Source: a virus. From it: DNA of 37,852 nt. Below the pieces are notes generated by a model. The model was given only the letters and a program-made list of their open reading frames with translations. It did not search any database and was not told the DNA's origin. The position numbers and the translations under genes were made by a program. Below are positions 5,578-14,491 of this stretch, one piece after another. The stretch is taken from positions 1-37,852 of the IMG/VR virus record IMGVR_UViG_3300006919_000152. One strand, given 5' to 3'. Position 1 is the stretch's first letter. The number at the start of each line of letters is the position of its first letter.

Positions 5578-8500
5578 TTAATCGTGGTAGTAACAATATT
5601 TGCTTTTGTTAGATGTTTGCATCTTACATCTTGTGCCGTCTGCTTTTCTTTTTCTGCATTGTACTTTTTTACCACCTTCTAACTTTTCAGTTTCTTCATG
5701 TATAGTACAAAAACCACCTTTAACAGCTTGGTTTTTACATCTTTTACCACTTGAGCTTACAGCTGCACACCTACCATCTTTTTTCTTTTTATTTTCTTCA
5801 ACTATAGATCTTTGTTTTTCTTTTTTTTCTTTTTTCTTTTCTTCTGCTTTTTGTACAGCTTGTTTTTTAGACTCTTGTTTCTTTTCTTCTTTTATCTCAC
5901 TTTTAACAGCTTCAATATCAGGATCTTTAATACCTAAATCCCAAGTATTCCAACCTAAAACTAAAGCTAGTCTTTGCCAAAGCTCGTTATTAGCATCTAA
6001 AGCATTATCTATGTTTAACATTTTATTAGATAATCTACCAAGTGGAATATTTGTAAAACCTTCTACAACATTACCAATACCAGACCAAATTGGATTATCT
6101 AAAGAAAAACCTCTTCTTTTAAATACATCTTTATTAAACTTTTCTGTTTGTATAGATGAATATATTTTACGTAGCTTAGACCCTATTGGTGGAGAAAAAC
6201 TAAGTAAAGATAATATTGTATACGTGTGATCAGCTCTAAAACCTTTATCTCTTTCTTTTAAGTAAGTCATTGCTGTATTTTTAACAGTACTTATAGCCTT
6301 ACCACCATAACCAATACCAGATAAAATAGAATCTAGCGCTCCATTGAGTATTCTTTCTTTCTTTTTATCATACTGTTCTTCGTCATCTTCACCTAACGCG
6401 GCAAACAAAGCCGATTGTAAAGCGCCAAATATTATACTTTGTACAACACCATAGTAAGCAATTTTAGATATATGTGTTTTGTAATCACCTCTACCATTTA
6501 CTAAGTCTCTAGATACTTTATTAATAATTCTAGCATACTGCATTGGTGTGTTTTGAAATGCTAATATTAATCTACCAAGTGGAGAAGCTTGTTGCTGTGA
6601 TATCATATCAGGTCTTGCTGACTGCTGAGCAACTTCTGATGTTTCTTGAAAATCTAAAAACGCTTTCTCTTCTGCTTGTTGTTGTGTTAACCCTTCTTTT
6701 ATATATTTTTTAACTCTGTTTCTATAAAACGTAGCGCCACCTGATGCGATAGCAAAACTATCAGCTATTTGCGTAGGTAAAAACCCTTTTTTAAGTAACC
6801 AAGCTATAGCTGCTTTAGCTTTGTTTTCTGCACCTGCTACAGCAGATGATAATTCAGCTTCGTTAATACCTCTTTGATTACCAGCACGTCTTTGTTTTAG
6901 AAAGTCAGAGTTAAATAAAAACGCAAAATCTTTCCAATACTGTGGTTGATTAGCAAATGCCGCCGCCGCCTTTAAAGGGTTATTATCAGACCAGTTGATA
7001 AAGTTTGTAGCAGATATAGTTTGAAGTAATGCGGATCTCATGTTAAAGAACATGATAGCGCCTACAGAATTGTTAACCCAGTTCATGTAAGTGTTCATTA
7101 ATCTACCGCTACCAGTTGGTCTATTTCTACCAGTTTCCATACGGTATAGTATATCTTGTAAAGCTTCTCTAAACTTACTACCGTATATAGCCTCTATTTT
7201 ATTTAAGTTTTGCGGTGAAAATATTACATCTTTATTTTGTTGCCACTCTGCTAAAAAATCAGCTCTTTTATCACCAATATTACTATCACTTAATAAATCA
7301 GAAGTTATAGTTTCTGCAAGCCAAAAATCACCAGGCGCAGAGTAACCAGCTTCTTCTTTAGATATAATACCAACACCTTCAGCAAAAGCTTTTAAGTCTG
7401 CATTTTCATTAACAACTTTTTTTAAGCTGTCTAAATCTCTTTTTGATAATCCTGGTATATTAAAACCAGCCTTGTCCCAAAGATAAACTCTAACCGCTTG
7501 ATCGTTTGTAAAGTTTAGCTCGCCAGCTTTTTTATTTATTGTTTTCTTTATTTGAGGATATTGCTTTTGTAAATTTTCATAATCATTAGCAGCGCTTTGT
7601 TTAGAAGCGTTTAAATCGTTTATTCCTCTAGCAAAAGGATCAATTAAAGCTTTTTTAAAGAAAGCCATATCAGCTTCACCTTTTTTACTTCTACCTAAAA
7701 AGTTATATAATAAACCAGCAAAATCTTGGGCTGAAGCAGGTATAATACTTTTATACTTTGTTCTTGCTCCTCTAATTTTGGCTTGAGCATCAGAAAACTC
7801 TTTCATAGATTCAACACCAGTTGATCCTTCTAGTATATCGTTAAACTCTCTGCTCATGCCTTTGCTAAATTTAATTTTAGCTTGTTGAACTTTCGACTTA
7901 ACATCAAACTGATCTAACATGTTTTTAACAGCTTGTACATTTTGTAAAGCATCATCAGCAAAATAAAAATCATTATATCCTTCACCAACTTTATCAGCAA
8001 CCCATAACGCTTTAGCTTCGCTAGTACTATTACCTAAGCCAGTTATATTTTTTAAAGGTATGTTTAAACCATTAGCTTTTAAAAAGTCAAATATAGCTTT
8101 TTGAGCTTGTGGTGGCCTTGCTGTTAGCACAAACATATTTTCAGGGCCAAACTTCTTTTGTAACTTTATTGCTTTATTAAATAATGGTGCTAACTTACCT
8201 TTAACAACTTTGTTAAAATCAGAAAAGTCAAACGTATAACCTTGATCTTGTAAGTCTTCATATGTACTAGCAAATTGTTCAGCGTTTAACGTACCAGTTG
8301 TACCATCTGGTGCTGTATATTTAACTAGTGATTTAGTTGTGGCTAATGTATCATCAAAATCTAATATACTAATACCTTTTGAATCTTTTGAGTAATTAGT
8401 TGTTCTAGCACTAAACATAGCCTTGCTAAGGGTTTTGTTGGCTTCTGTTTGTGTTTTTATACCGCTTGGCTTACCATCAATACTTATATTTAGCTCTTGA

Positions 8501-11500
8501 GCTAAACTTTGACCAGAAACAATTGAAGTAAATTTTTCAGGATTAATACCTCCTTGAGCTAGTACTTTTTCATTAAAATATCTTTCCCACCAATTATTAT
8601 CAAATATATTCCAATCTTCTGGCATTGATTGTTTATATCCAGCGGCTGATAGCTTATTGCTATCTTTTTTAGACATAACTATTAACTTGTAATTATTTTG
8701 AAGCGTTTCTAAAGTTTTTGTAAACTCTGCCTTGCTTTGGCTTATAGCAGCGTCCATTAATAATCTATAAGCCTGGTTATTTGGTAAAGCGTGCTCAAAC
8801 TCTAATGTGCCAGTTGCGGTTCTATCAATATGAGTTAGTTCAGAACCAATCCTCTGTGGGTGAGTACCTTCGTTTGTAGAACCTTTAAGCCAATGCAACA
8901 AAGGTGTTACAACCGATTTGTCTTTTTGAACACCATCGTATATAGCTAACCACATAGATTTAAAATTCTTTACATTTCTATCGCTTAATCTTTGTAGCTC
9001 TTTATTTGTGCTGTTGTCTATTAATTTTTTATCAAATTTTGTTCTAGCATAATCTTTGTTTGTTTTAAAAGAAATACCTTTTTGTCCCATGTAACCAGCT
9101 AACATGGACTTTGCATCTTTTACTAACCTATTAGGCATTATAGAAGTAGTAATAGCAACTGTAGTATTTAAAAAACCAGGCATAGAATCAAATATAGGTA
9201 TTACTTTATCAACAAGATCAACAACATAGGTTTCAGCACCAGCTTGGTCTAACGTGTCATAATATAATATACCGGCTTTTTTAGCTATAGCTTCATTTTC
9301 TTTACTAAACATAAAAGTGCTTTTACCATCTTCTAACGCTCTAAATGTTTCGATTTGCACTTGTTGTCTAACAGCTTGGTTGGTTATCATTTTACCTAAA
9401 GTATTAGCTAATGATAAAACTCTAGCAGAAGTGTTTCTATCTGTACGATTAGGCTTGCCATCTACAATACCAAATACTTCTAAAAATTGTTTTTTATTTA
9501 TATTGTTTTTTTGTTGTATAGGTAAACCTGCTTTAGTTCCAGTTTTAGCCATTTTAGCTCTTTCGCCTTTTGTGTAGAACTCATTTAGTAAAGTTTTAGG
9601 AACACCAGTTGCCATACCACCCTCTGTCGATCCTTCAGGCAGCATTTTAATTAATAAATCAGCATTTTTATTAATAAACATTTGTGATTTTTGTAACTCA
9701 CTTTTAGTTATATTAGCGTTAGTTATTAATTTTTTTGGTGCTATACCAAATAATTTACCTACAATACTAGGAACTTTATTTTTTAAATTTTTAAATGTTA
9801 ATTTATCAATATCTAAATCAGGTAATATTTTAGCAACAGTAGCGTCTACTTCTTTAGCAATATTTAATCTATCAGCTAAAACTATTTTCTTTGGCTTTGG
9901 TTTTGCCTTTGTTTCAGTAGTAACTTCTTCCGCGGCTATATCTACTTTTTCTGTAACATCTTCTGTAAACTCTTCGCCTAATACTCTTTTTGATGCTTCA
10001 ATGGCTCTTGATGGTAAAAACTTGTTTATATAAGCAGCTAATGGTACTCCAGACTCTGGTTTATATTCTCTAATTAAATCAAATATACCACGTTGTCCAG
10101 TTTCTATTTCGTCAGTTAATAATTGTCTATCAAAGTTTGGTGCTTCACTACGTCTTTCTACTATTTTACTAGTAATAGGTTTAAACGCGTTTATAATATC
10201 CATAGCACCAGCTACACCTTGATCTTCATATATACGTTGAACATTGTCAGAAGCATCTTTAGACATTTGAACAGTGTCCTCTGGTATAACTTTACCCTCA
10301 ACTAATTTACCTTTAGCACCTTCTTTTGCTACTCGTAGTATAGCTTTATTTATTTTACCGCCTTTAATGCTTTTACTATAATCTTTTACAAAATTATAAA
10401 CATCTCTACCGGTATCAAACGTAATTTCTTTACCTAAATAGTTTTGGCTAAACCTTCTAATTACATCACCAATTTTAGTAAAAAAGTTTTCGTTAAATTT
10501 CAAATTGCCGTTTATAATTTCTTCAGACATTATAGTAACAGTTTCTTCACCAAAGTTAGAGTCTCTTTCAAACATGCCATCTTTGTTAAATTTACCATAA
10601 GCTTTAAGTCTTTCACCTAACACACTTGTTTCTCCACCTAAATCACTAACATGATCAACTAAAGCATCGCCTAAATTATCTTGTAATTTTTGTTGGTTAC
10701 CTAAGGTTTTAAATAATACAGCATGCATAAACTCATGAGCCGCCGTGCCAACCATTGGCTTATCTTTATTAAGTGTTATTGTAAAACTACCATCTGTTCT
10801 TTGGTTTATAAAACCAAATTGTTTAGCAGCTTGTTTAGAATTAAATCCTTCTTCTTTAATATTAGATATTTCTTCAGAAGTCATTTCAACTACTTCACCT
10901 TCTAATCCAGCTTCTTTTATTTGTTCTTTTACTGTCTCTGTAACTTTCTCAGCAGCTTTAGCTTTGGCACTTTCTAATATAGAAATATTTTGCTCTTGTA
11001 ATGTTTTATATTTATCTTGAGCAATATTTTTCTCACTACTTGTCTTAGCTTTTACTAAAACGCTTTTCGCCTTGTTAATTTCTTCAATATTTTTAGAATA
11101 ATTAACTAAGTCTTCTCCTTGTAAATTATTAATTAACGAAGATGATTGTCTTTTAATACCAATAATTTCATTTTCTATTTCATTAATTTTTTCATTAACT
11201 ATTTCTTTACCTTCTTCAGATACGTTAGGTAAATCGTCTATTAAATCATTTAACTCTTGCGCTTTTTTAGATATTTGGTTTTTAGCGTTTTCTGGCATTA
11301 ATATAGCTTCTGCTCTATCTTTTGCTTTGTCGCTTTGTTTTGTAACTTCACCTACAGATGAAACAGCACCACCAACTAATGAACCAACAATAAAACCATC
11401 ACCCATAGAATATAATAATTCTTTTTGATCATATTCTTTGCCTAATATAACATAATCTGCCAACGTTTTAGATACTAACTCTGTAGCAGACTCTGAGGCA

Positions 11501-12300
11501 CCTTCACCAACAATACCAAACCCTATGTTTTTTACTAAATTAGCAGCCCCTCCTTTTATTAACTCTCTAGCTGCCGTAACATTTCCTTGAGAATTTAAAA
11601 ACCCTGCTCTTTTTAAAAGGCCTCTAGTTGCTAATTCAAAAGTTGCTTCTGTAATACCTGAAACTCCTGATGCTGCTAAAATTTTACCTGTTGATTTTTC
11701 TGGGTCTTCTTCAAATTCTTCTTCAAATTTATTACCAGCTACGCTAGTACCTAAAGCTATTAAACCACCGGCTCCAGTAGCAGCAGCAACTAATGATGGC
11801 GCAGATCTTAACGCTGCGTTAACAGCTCTAAAACCAGCTTGCGAATAATTTCCTTGTTCTATATCTTCGGTAATACTTTGTGTTTCGTATTCTGGTATGT
11901 TTTCTTCTAACTTTTCTATTATAGGATCGTAGCTTTCAGAATTACCAAGAACATTTGTCTTTCTAATAGCTTGTAGTGCCGCTGTTTTTTCAGTAGCAGA
12001 CATTTCACCTGGCATGATTAATTCAGTAACTCCCAACTGAATTCCTTCTTTTATATTTTCAAAACCTTTACCAAACTCTACAAAACCAAGACCTAGGTTA
12101 GACATTAACGTAGAAAAAGCACTTGGTTCTTCATCTGTCTCTTGTTGAGAAGTAAGTGTTTGTTCTACTGGTGGAACAACTTCTTCTTGAGCTTGCTCTT
12201 GTGTTGATATAACAGCACCAGGATTACTAGCTAAAAATATTTGTTCGTATGTAGGATCTACGTCTATTAAAGTTCCATCTGTTAGCCTATATCTAATCAT
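5578..12300 (-). CDS. Giant virion polyvalent/ejected protein: zincin, HAD, zinc knuckles
   Basis: 2240 residues. Visible parts in order: an N-terminal segment; a Gly/Ala-rich hydrophobic region (about 150-320) that could insert in membranes; long charged helices (320-470); a zincin motif TAAHEFMHAVL with H522-E-F-M-H526; a Lys/Ala/Glu-rich linker near 780-810; a complete HAD-like domain (D1314-F-D1316-D-T1318, T1393 in VLTARPP, K1430, D1449-D1450); a helical region I recall from other marine phage internal proteins (about 1480-1580); a long helical C-terminal region with LAFQNTPMQYARI resembling large polyvalent-protein associated domains; and two zinc-knuckle-like motifs (C2178, C2188, C2198, H2201; C2215, C2225, C2236, H2239). 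Proteins of this style are packaged and ejected with DNA. No lytic transglycosylase motif was found. Start overlaps the upstream stop (TAATG). Confidence 0.75.
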   Translation of the reverse strand: MIRYRLTDGTLIDVDPTYEQIFLASNPGAVISTQEQAQEEVVPPVEQTLTSQQETDEEPSAFSTLMSNLGLGFVEFGKGFENIKEGIQLGVTELIMPGEMSATEKTAALQAIRKTNVLGNSESYDPIIEKLEENIPEYETQSITEDIEQGNYSQAGFRAVNAALRSAPSLVAAATGAGGLIALGTSVAGNKFEEEFEEDPEKSTGKILAASGVSGITEATFELATRGLLKRAGFLNSQGNVTAARELIKGGAANLVKNIGFGIVGEGASESATELVSKTLADYVILGKEYDQKELLYSMGDGFIVGSLVGGAVSSVGEVTKQSDKAKDRAEAILMPENAKNQISKKAQELNDLIDDLPNVSEEGKEIVNEKINEIENEIIGIKRQSSSLINNLQGEDLVNYSKNIEEINKAKSVLVKAKTSSEKNIAQDKYKTLQEQNISILESAKAKAAEKVTETVKEQIKEAGLEGEVVEMTSEEISNIKEEGFNSKQAAKQFGFINQRTDGSFTITLNKDKPMVGTAAHEFMHAVLFKTLGNQQKLQDNLGDALVDHVSDLGGETSVLGERLKAYGKFNKDGMFERDSNFGEETVTIMSEEIINGNLKFNENFFTKIGDVIRRFSQNYLGKEITFDTGRDVYNFVKDYSKSIKGGKINKAILRVAKEGAKGKLVEGKVIPEDTVQMSKDASDNVQRIYEDQGVAGAMDIINAFKPITSKIVERRSEAPNFDRQLLTDEIETGQRGIFDLIREYKPESGVPLAAYINKFLPSRAIEASKRVLGEEFTEDVTEKVDIAAEEVTTETKAKPKPKKIVLADRLNIAKEVDATVAKILPDLDIDKLTFKNLKNKVPSIVGKLFGIAPKKLITNANITKSELQKSQMFINKNADLLIKMLPEGSTEGGMATGVPKTLLNEFYTKGERAKMAKTGTKAGLPIQQKNNINKKQFLEVFGIVDGKPNRTDRNTSARVLSLANTLGKMITNQAVRQQVQIETFRALEDGKSTFMFSKENEAIAKKAGILYYDTLDQAGAETYVVDLVDKVIPIFDSMPGFLNTTVAITTSIMPNRLVKDAKSMLAGYMGQKGISFKTNKDYARTKFDKKLIDNSTNKELQRLSDRNVKNFKSMWLAIYDGVQKDKSVVTPLLHWLKGSTNEGTHPQRIGSELTHIDRTATGTLEFEHALPNNQAYRLLMDAAISQSKAEFTKTLETLQNNYKLIVMSKKDSNKLSAAGYKQSMPEDWNIFDNNWWERYFNEKVLAQGGINPEKFTSIVSGQSLAQELNISIDGKPSGIKTQTEANKTLSKAMFSARTTNYSKDSKGISILDFDDTLATTKSLVKYTAPDGTTGTLNAEQFASTYEDLQDQGYTFDFSDFNKVVKGKLAPLFNKAIKLQKKFGPENMFVLTARPPQAQKAIFDFLKANGLNIPLKNITGLGNSTSEAKALWVADKVGEGYNDFYFADDALQNVQAVKNMLDQFDVKSKVQQAKIKFSKGMSREFNDILEGSTGVESMKEFSDAQAKIRGARTKYKSIIPASAQDFAGLLYNFLGRSKKGEADMAFFKKALIDPFARGINDLNASKQSAANDYENLQKQYPQIKKTINKKAGELNFTNDQAVRVYLWDKAGFNIPGLSKRDLDSLKKVVNENADLKAFAEGVGIISKEEAGYSAPGDFWLAETITSDLLSDSNIGDKRADFLAEWQQNKDVIFSPQNLNKIEAIYGSKFREALQDILYRMETGRNRPTGSGRLMNTYMNWVNNSVGAIMFFNMRSALLQTISATNFINWSDNNPLKAAAAFANQPQYWKDFAFLFNSDFLKQRRAGNQRGINEAELSSAVAGAENKAKAAIAWLLKKGFLPTQIADSFAIASGGATFYRNRVKKYIKEGLTQQQAEEKAFLDFQETSEVAQQSARPDMISQQQASPLGRLILAFQNTPMQYARIINKVSRDLVNGRGDYKTHISKIAYYGVVQSIIFGALQSALFAALGEDDEEQYDKKKERILNGALDSILSGIGYGGKAISTVKNTAMTYLKERDKGFRADHTYTILSLLSFSPPIGSKLRKIYSSIQTEKFNKDVFKRRGFSLDNPIWSGIGNVVEGFTNIPLGRLSNKMLNIDNALDANNELWQRLALVLGWNTWDLGIKDPDIEAVKSEIKEEKKQESKKQAVQKAEEKKKEKKEKQRSIVEENKKKKDGRCAAVSSSGKRCKNQAVKGGFCTIHEETEKLEGGKKVQCRKRKADGTRCKMQTSNKSKYCYYHD

Positions 12301-13592
12301 TATTTTGCTTTATAATTTGGATCATTAATATAACTTACTAATGTATCAAAAGGTCTTTCTCCTTTTTTAATAGCTTCTATTGTGCTTTCTTCAAATGAAA
12401 ATTTATCAAGATTAGCTAAGATGTATTTAGTTACACTTTCTTTTGTAGGTGCAAATGCAGTTACTTCTTCTTCACTATCATCACTTTCTACATCTCCATC
12501 ATCTGTAAAATCACCTTGTTTTTCTTTTTTTGTTTTTGTTTTAACAACAAGCTTTTTTTCTTCTGGCTCAGGCTCTGGTAAGTATTTTTCAAACTCATTA
12601 TTAATCATAGATTCATAACTATTTAAAAACAACTGATTATCTATTTCACCTTCTTGTTTGAACTTGTTTAACTCTGCATCGTATAAATTACTATTTTTAT
12701 AATCTTCAAAACTTTTTATACCAGTTACACTTTCAAACTCTGCAGCGTCTTCTGGAGTGCTTACATGTTGTTGGTAATACTTTTCCATATAAACATCTAA
12801 AAGATTTTTAAAATCTGGATTGTTCTTCTTTTGAAATAATAAATTTTTAACAGCGTCAGGATCTTTTTCTACAAGTGTTTTAATATCACTCATAAGGTTT
12901 ACGCTCATAGGTTTAAAGTTATCAGGATTTTTTTGATATTTTAATGTTGCAGCCATTTGTCTTACTTCCTTATAAGTGTCATCAATAGTTTTTTCTAAAG
13001 TATCATTATAAGCAGATCCAGTATTAAACTTAGATATTGGAACAAAATTACCTACAGTATGATCAAACCATTCATACTCGTTAGTTTCTTCATTAAAACG
13101 TTGTTCCTGTGTGTTGTTTTGTATTGCTTCGTAGTTTGTCTTTTGTTCAAAAGTAGCAGCTTCTGATATTCCCCTGTTTCTTAAATTTGCAGTTAGCTGT
13201 GCCTTTGTTTCCAAGTGGTCACTATGATTTTTTATTTCAAGATCAAGTTCATCCATTTTATTTCTAGCACTTTCAACATCTTCTTTAGTTGCTTTTCTTG
13301 TTTCGCCATCTACTACAACATTTTTACCTTCTGTAACTCTTCCTAACTCTTTTATTCTATCAGCACATTGCATAATATATTGCGTAGAATTTTCCCTTTC
13401 ATTTCTACCTATTTTTTCAATTGGAAGACCATATGGATTTTCTTCTTTTTTCTGTTTGTTATAAGTTCCAATTTTATCTAACTCTTGCTTAAGCTTTTCA
13501 GTGTAATCAACGTACTGCATATCTTTCACTAATCTAGACATGCCTAAGCTATAACCAGCTCTTTCAAATAATCCTTTATCAATTTTTGCCAT
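12300..13592 (-). CDS. Internal virion protein (helical), putative
   Basis: 430 residues, largely charged helices, no signal or membrane segment. The N-terminus (AKIDKGLFERAGYSLGMSRLVKDM) is followed by long coiled-coil-like stretches. Near residues 345-375 there is an acidic/Lys low-complexity hinge (EPEPEEKKLVVKTKTKK, then a run of Asp/Glu), then a compact C-terminal domain. It lies directly between the 279-residue glycine-rich protein and the giant ejected protein, coupled to the latter by TAATG. In podoviruses the corresponding position holds internal core / ejection proteins, and that is the basis for the call. No sequence motif proves it. Confidence 0.5.
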   Translation of the reverse strand: MAKIDKGLFERAGYSLGMSRLVKDMQYVDYTEKLKQELDKIGTYNKQKKEENPYGLPIEKIGRNERENSTQYIMQCADRIKELGRVTEGKNVVVDGETRKATKEDVESARNKMDELDLEIKNHSDHLETKAQLTANLRNRGISEAATFEQKTNYEAIQNNTQEQRFNEETNEYEWFDHTVGNFVPISKFNTGSAYNDTLEKTIDDTYKEVRQMAATLKYQKNPDNFKPMSVNLMSDIKTLVEKDPDAVKNLLFQKKNNPDFKNLLDVYMEKYYQQHVSTPEDAAEFESVTGIKSFEDYKNSNLYDAELNKFKQEGEIDNQLFLNSYESMINNEFEKYLPEPEPEEKKLVVKTKTKKEKQGDFTDDGDVESDDSEEEVTAFAPTKESVTKYILANLDKFSFEESTIEAIKKGERPFDTLVSYINDPNYKAK

Positions 13593-13604
13593 ATTTTATT
13601 TTTT

Positions 13605-14444
13605 TTACTTTCCTAAATTTGGATCACCAGGGAAAAGCGATTTAAAATTATAACCTTTAGTACCAGCACCTTTTACGTTTTGCATAAAAGTTGCAGCTTT
13701 GTCACCTAATAAACCACCTGTTGCTGCGCTAGCAAGACCAGACCCAACACCACCAATTATACCTTGTATACCTTGTTGCTTTTGTGCTTCAGCTGCTGCT
13801 ACAGCTTGATTAGCCGCTGATAATTCACCAGAGGCCATACCCATCATTGCTTGTGTTTTATCGTATTCTAAACCTCTAGCTGATTCGGCACCTCTTAATC
13901 TTTGCATCTCAGCGTCACTAGCGCCTTTTGCTTTCATTTGTTCTCTAGATAAAACATCTTGTGCTCCTTGTGCCATCAATCTTTGATTAGCCGCTTCTTG
14001 TTGACCTATAGATGCAGATGCTTGTTGCGTGGCTAATTGACCTTGGCTTGCCATTTGTTGTGCTAATGCTGCCACACCAGATCCACCTGCTGCACCACGA
14101 AGGTTTTCCATAATATTAGCTCTCTGTTGTGCGCCTTGCTGAGCTTGAAACTGTGCTTGTTGTTGGTTTACAGTTAAATCTTCGTAAACATTTTCCATGC
14201 TAATATTTTCATAAGGATTTTGTACATCAGCATATATATTACTAGTGTCTAAAGCTTCAAATTCTTGTTTTCGCTTGTTTAACTCTTGTTGTGCTCTTCT
14301 TTGTTGAGCTTCTGCAGCGCCTAAAGCAGAGTTACCACCTATAAGATTTGTAACACCGCCAACAATACCAGTCACAGCACCTAAAAACTTATTAGGGCTT
14401 CTTTTAAGAAATGTTCCAGGACCTACTATTCTACCTTTTGCCAT
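13605..14444 (-). CDS. Internal virion protein, T7 gp14-like in character
   Basis: 279 residues, rich in Ala, Gln and Gly. A short basic N-terminus is followed by a hydrophobic Gly-rich segment (FLGAVTGIVGGVTNLIGG, about 20-38), a long Gln/Ala coiled coil (about 40-225), and a second Gly-rich hydrophobic segment (GIIGGVGSGLASAATGGLLG, about 228-248). Two amphipathic Gly-rich segments flanking a Gln/Ala coiled coil are typical of the smallest internal/ejection protein of T7-like phages, which inserts in the host envelope to form the DNA channel. The assignment rests on composition and on its position upstream of two larger candidate ejection proteins. Confidence 0.55.
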   Translation of the reverse strand: MAKGRIVGPGTFLKRSPNKFLGAVTGIVGGVTNLIGGNSALGAAEAQQRRAQQELNKRKQEFEALDTSNIYADVQNPYENISMENVYEDLTVNQQQAQFQAQQGAQQRANIMENLRGAAGGSGVAALAQQMASQGQLATQQASASIGQQEAANQRLMAQGAQDVLSREQMKAKGASDAEMQRLRGAESARGLEYDKTQAMMGMASGELSAANQAVAAAEAQKQQGIQGIIGGVGSGLASAATGGLLGDKAATFMQNVKGAGTKGYNFKSLFPGDPNLGK

Positions 14445-14491
14445 ATTTGTTTATTTGTTATTTATAATCACAGTTTTTGCTGTTTTTTTAC

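Noticed and set aside
5600-6229. 209-codon plus-strand open frame
   Set aside because: Antisense to the conserved C-terminal part of the giant protein including both zinc-knuckle motifs; no coding character.
5578-12300. Lytic transglycosylase or RNA polymerase domain in the giant protein
   Set aside because: No catalytic ES/GLMQ-type transglycosylase motif or polymerase DxDGD motif could be found by eye.
14471-14486. Short hairpin ACAG...CTGT after the fibre-like gene
   Set aside because: Only four pairs with no T run on the transcribed strand; not a convincing terminator.
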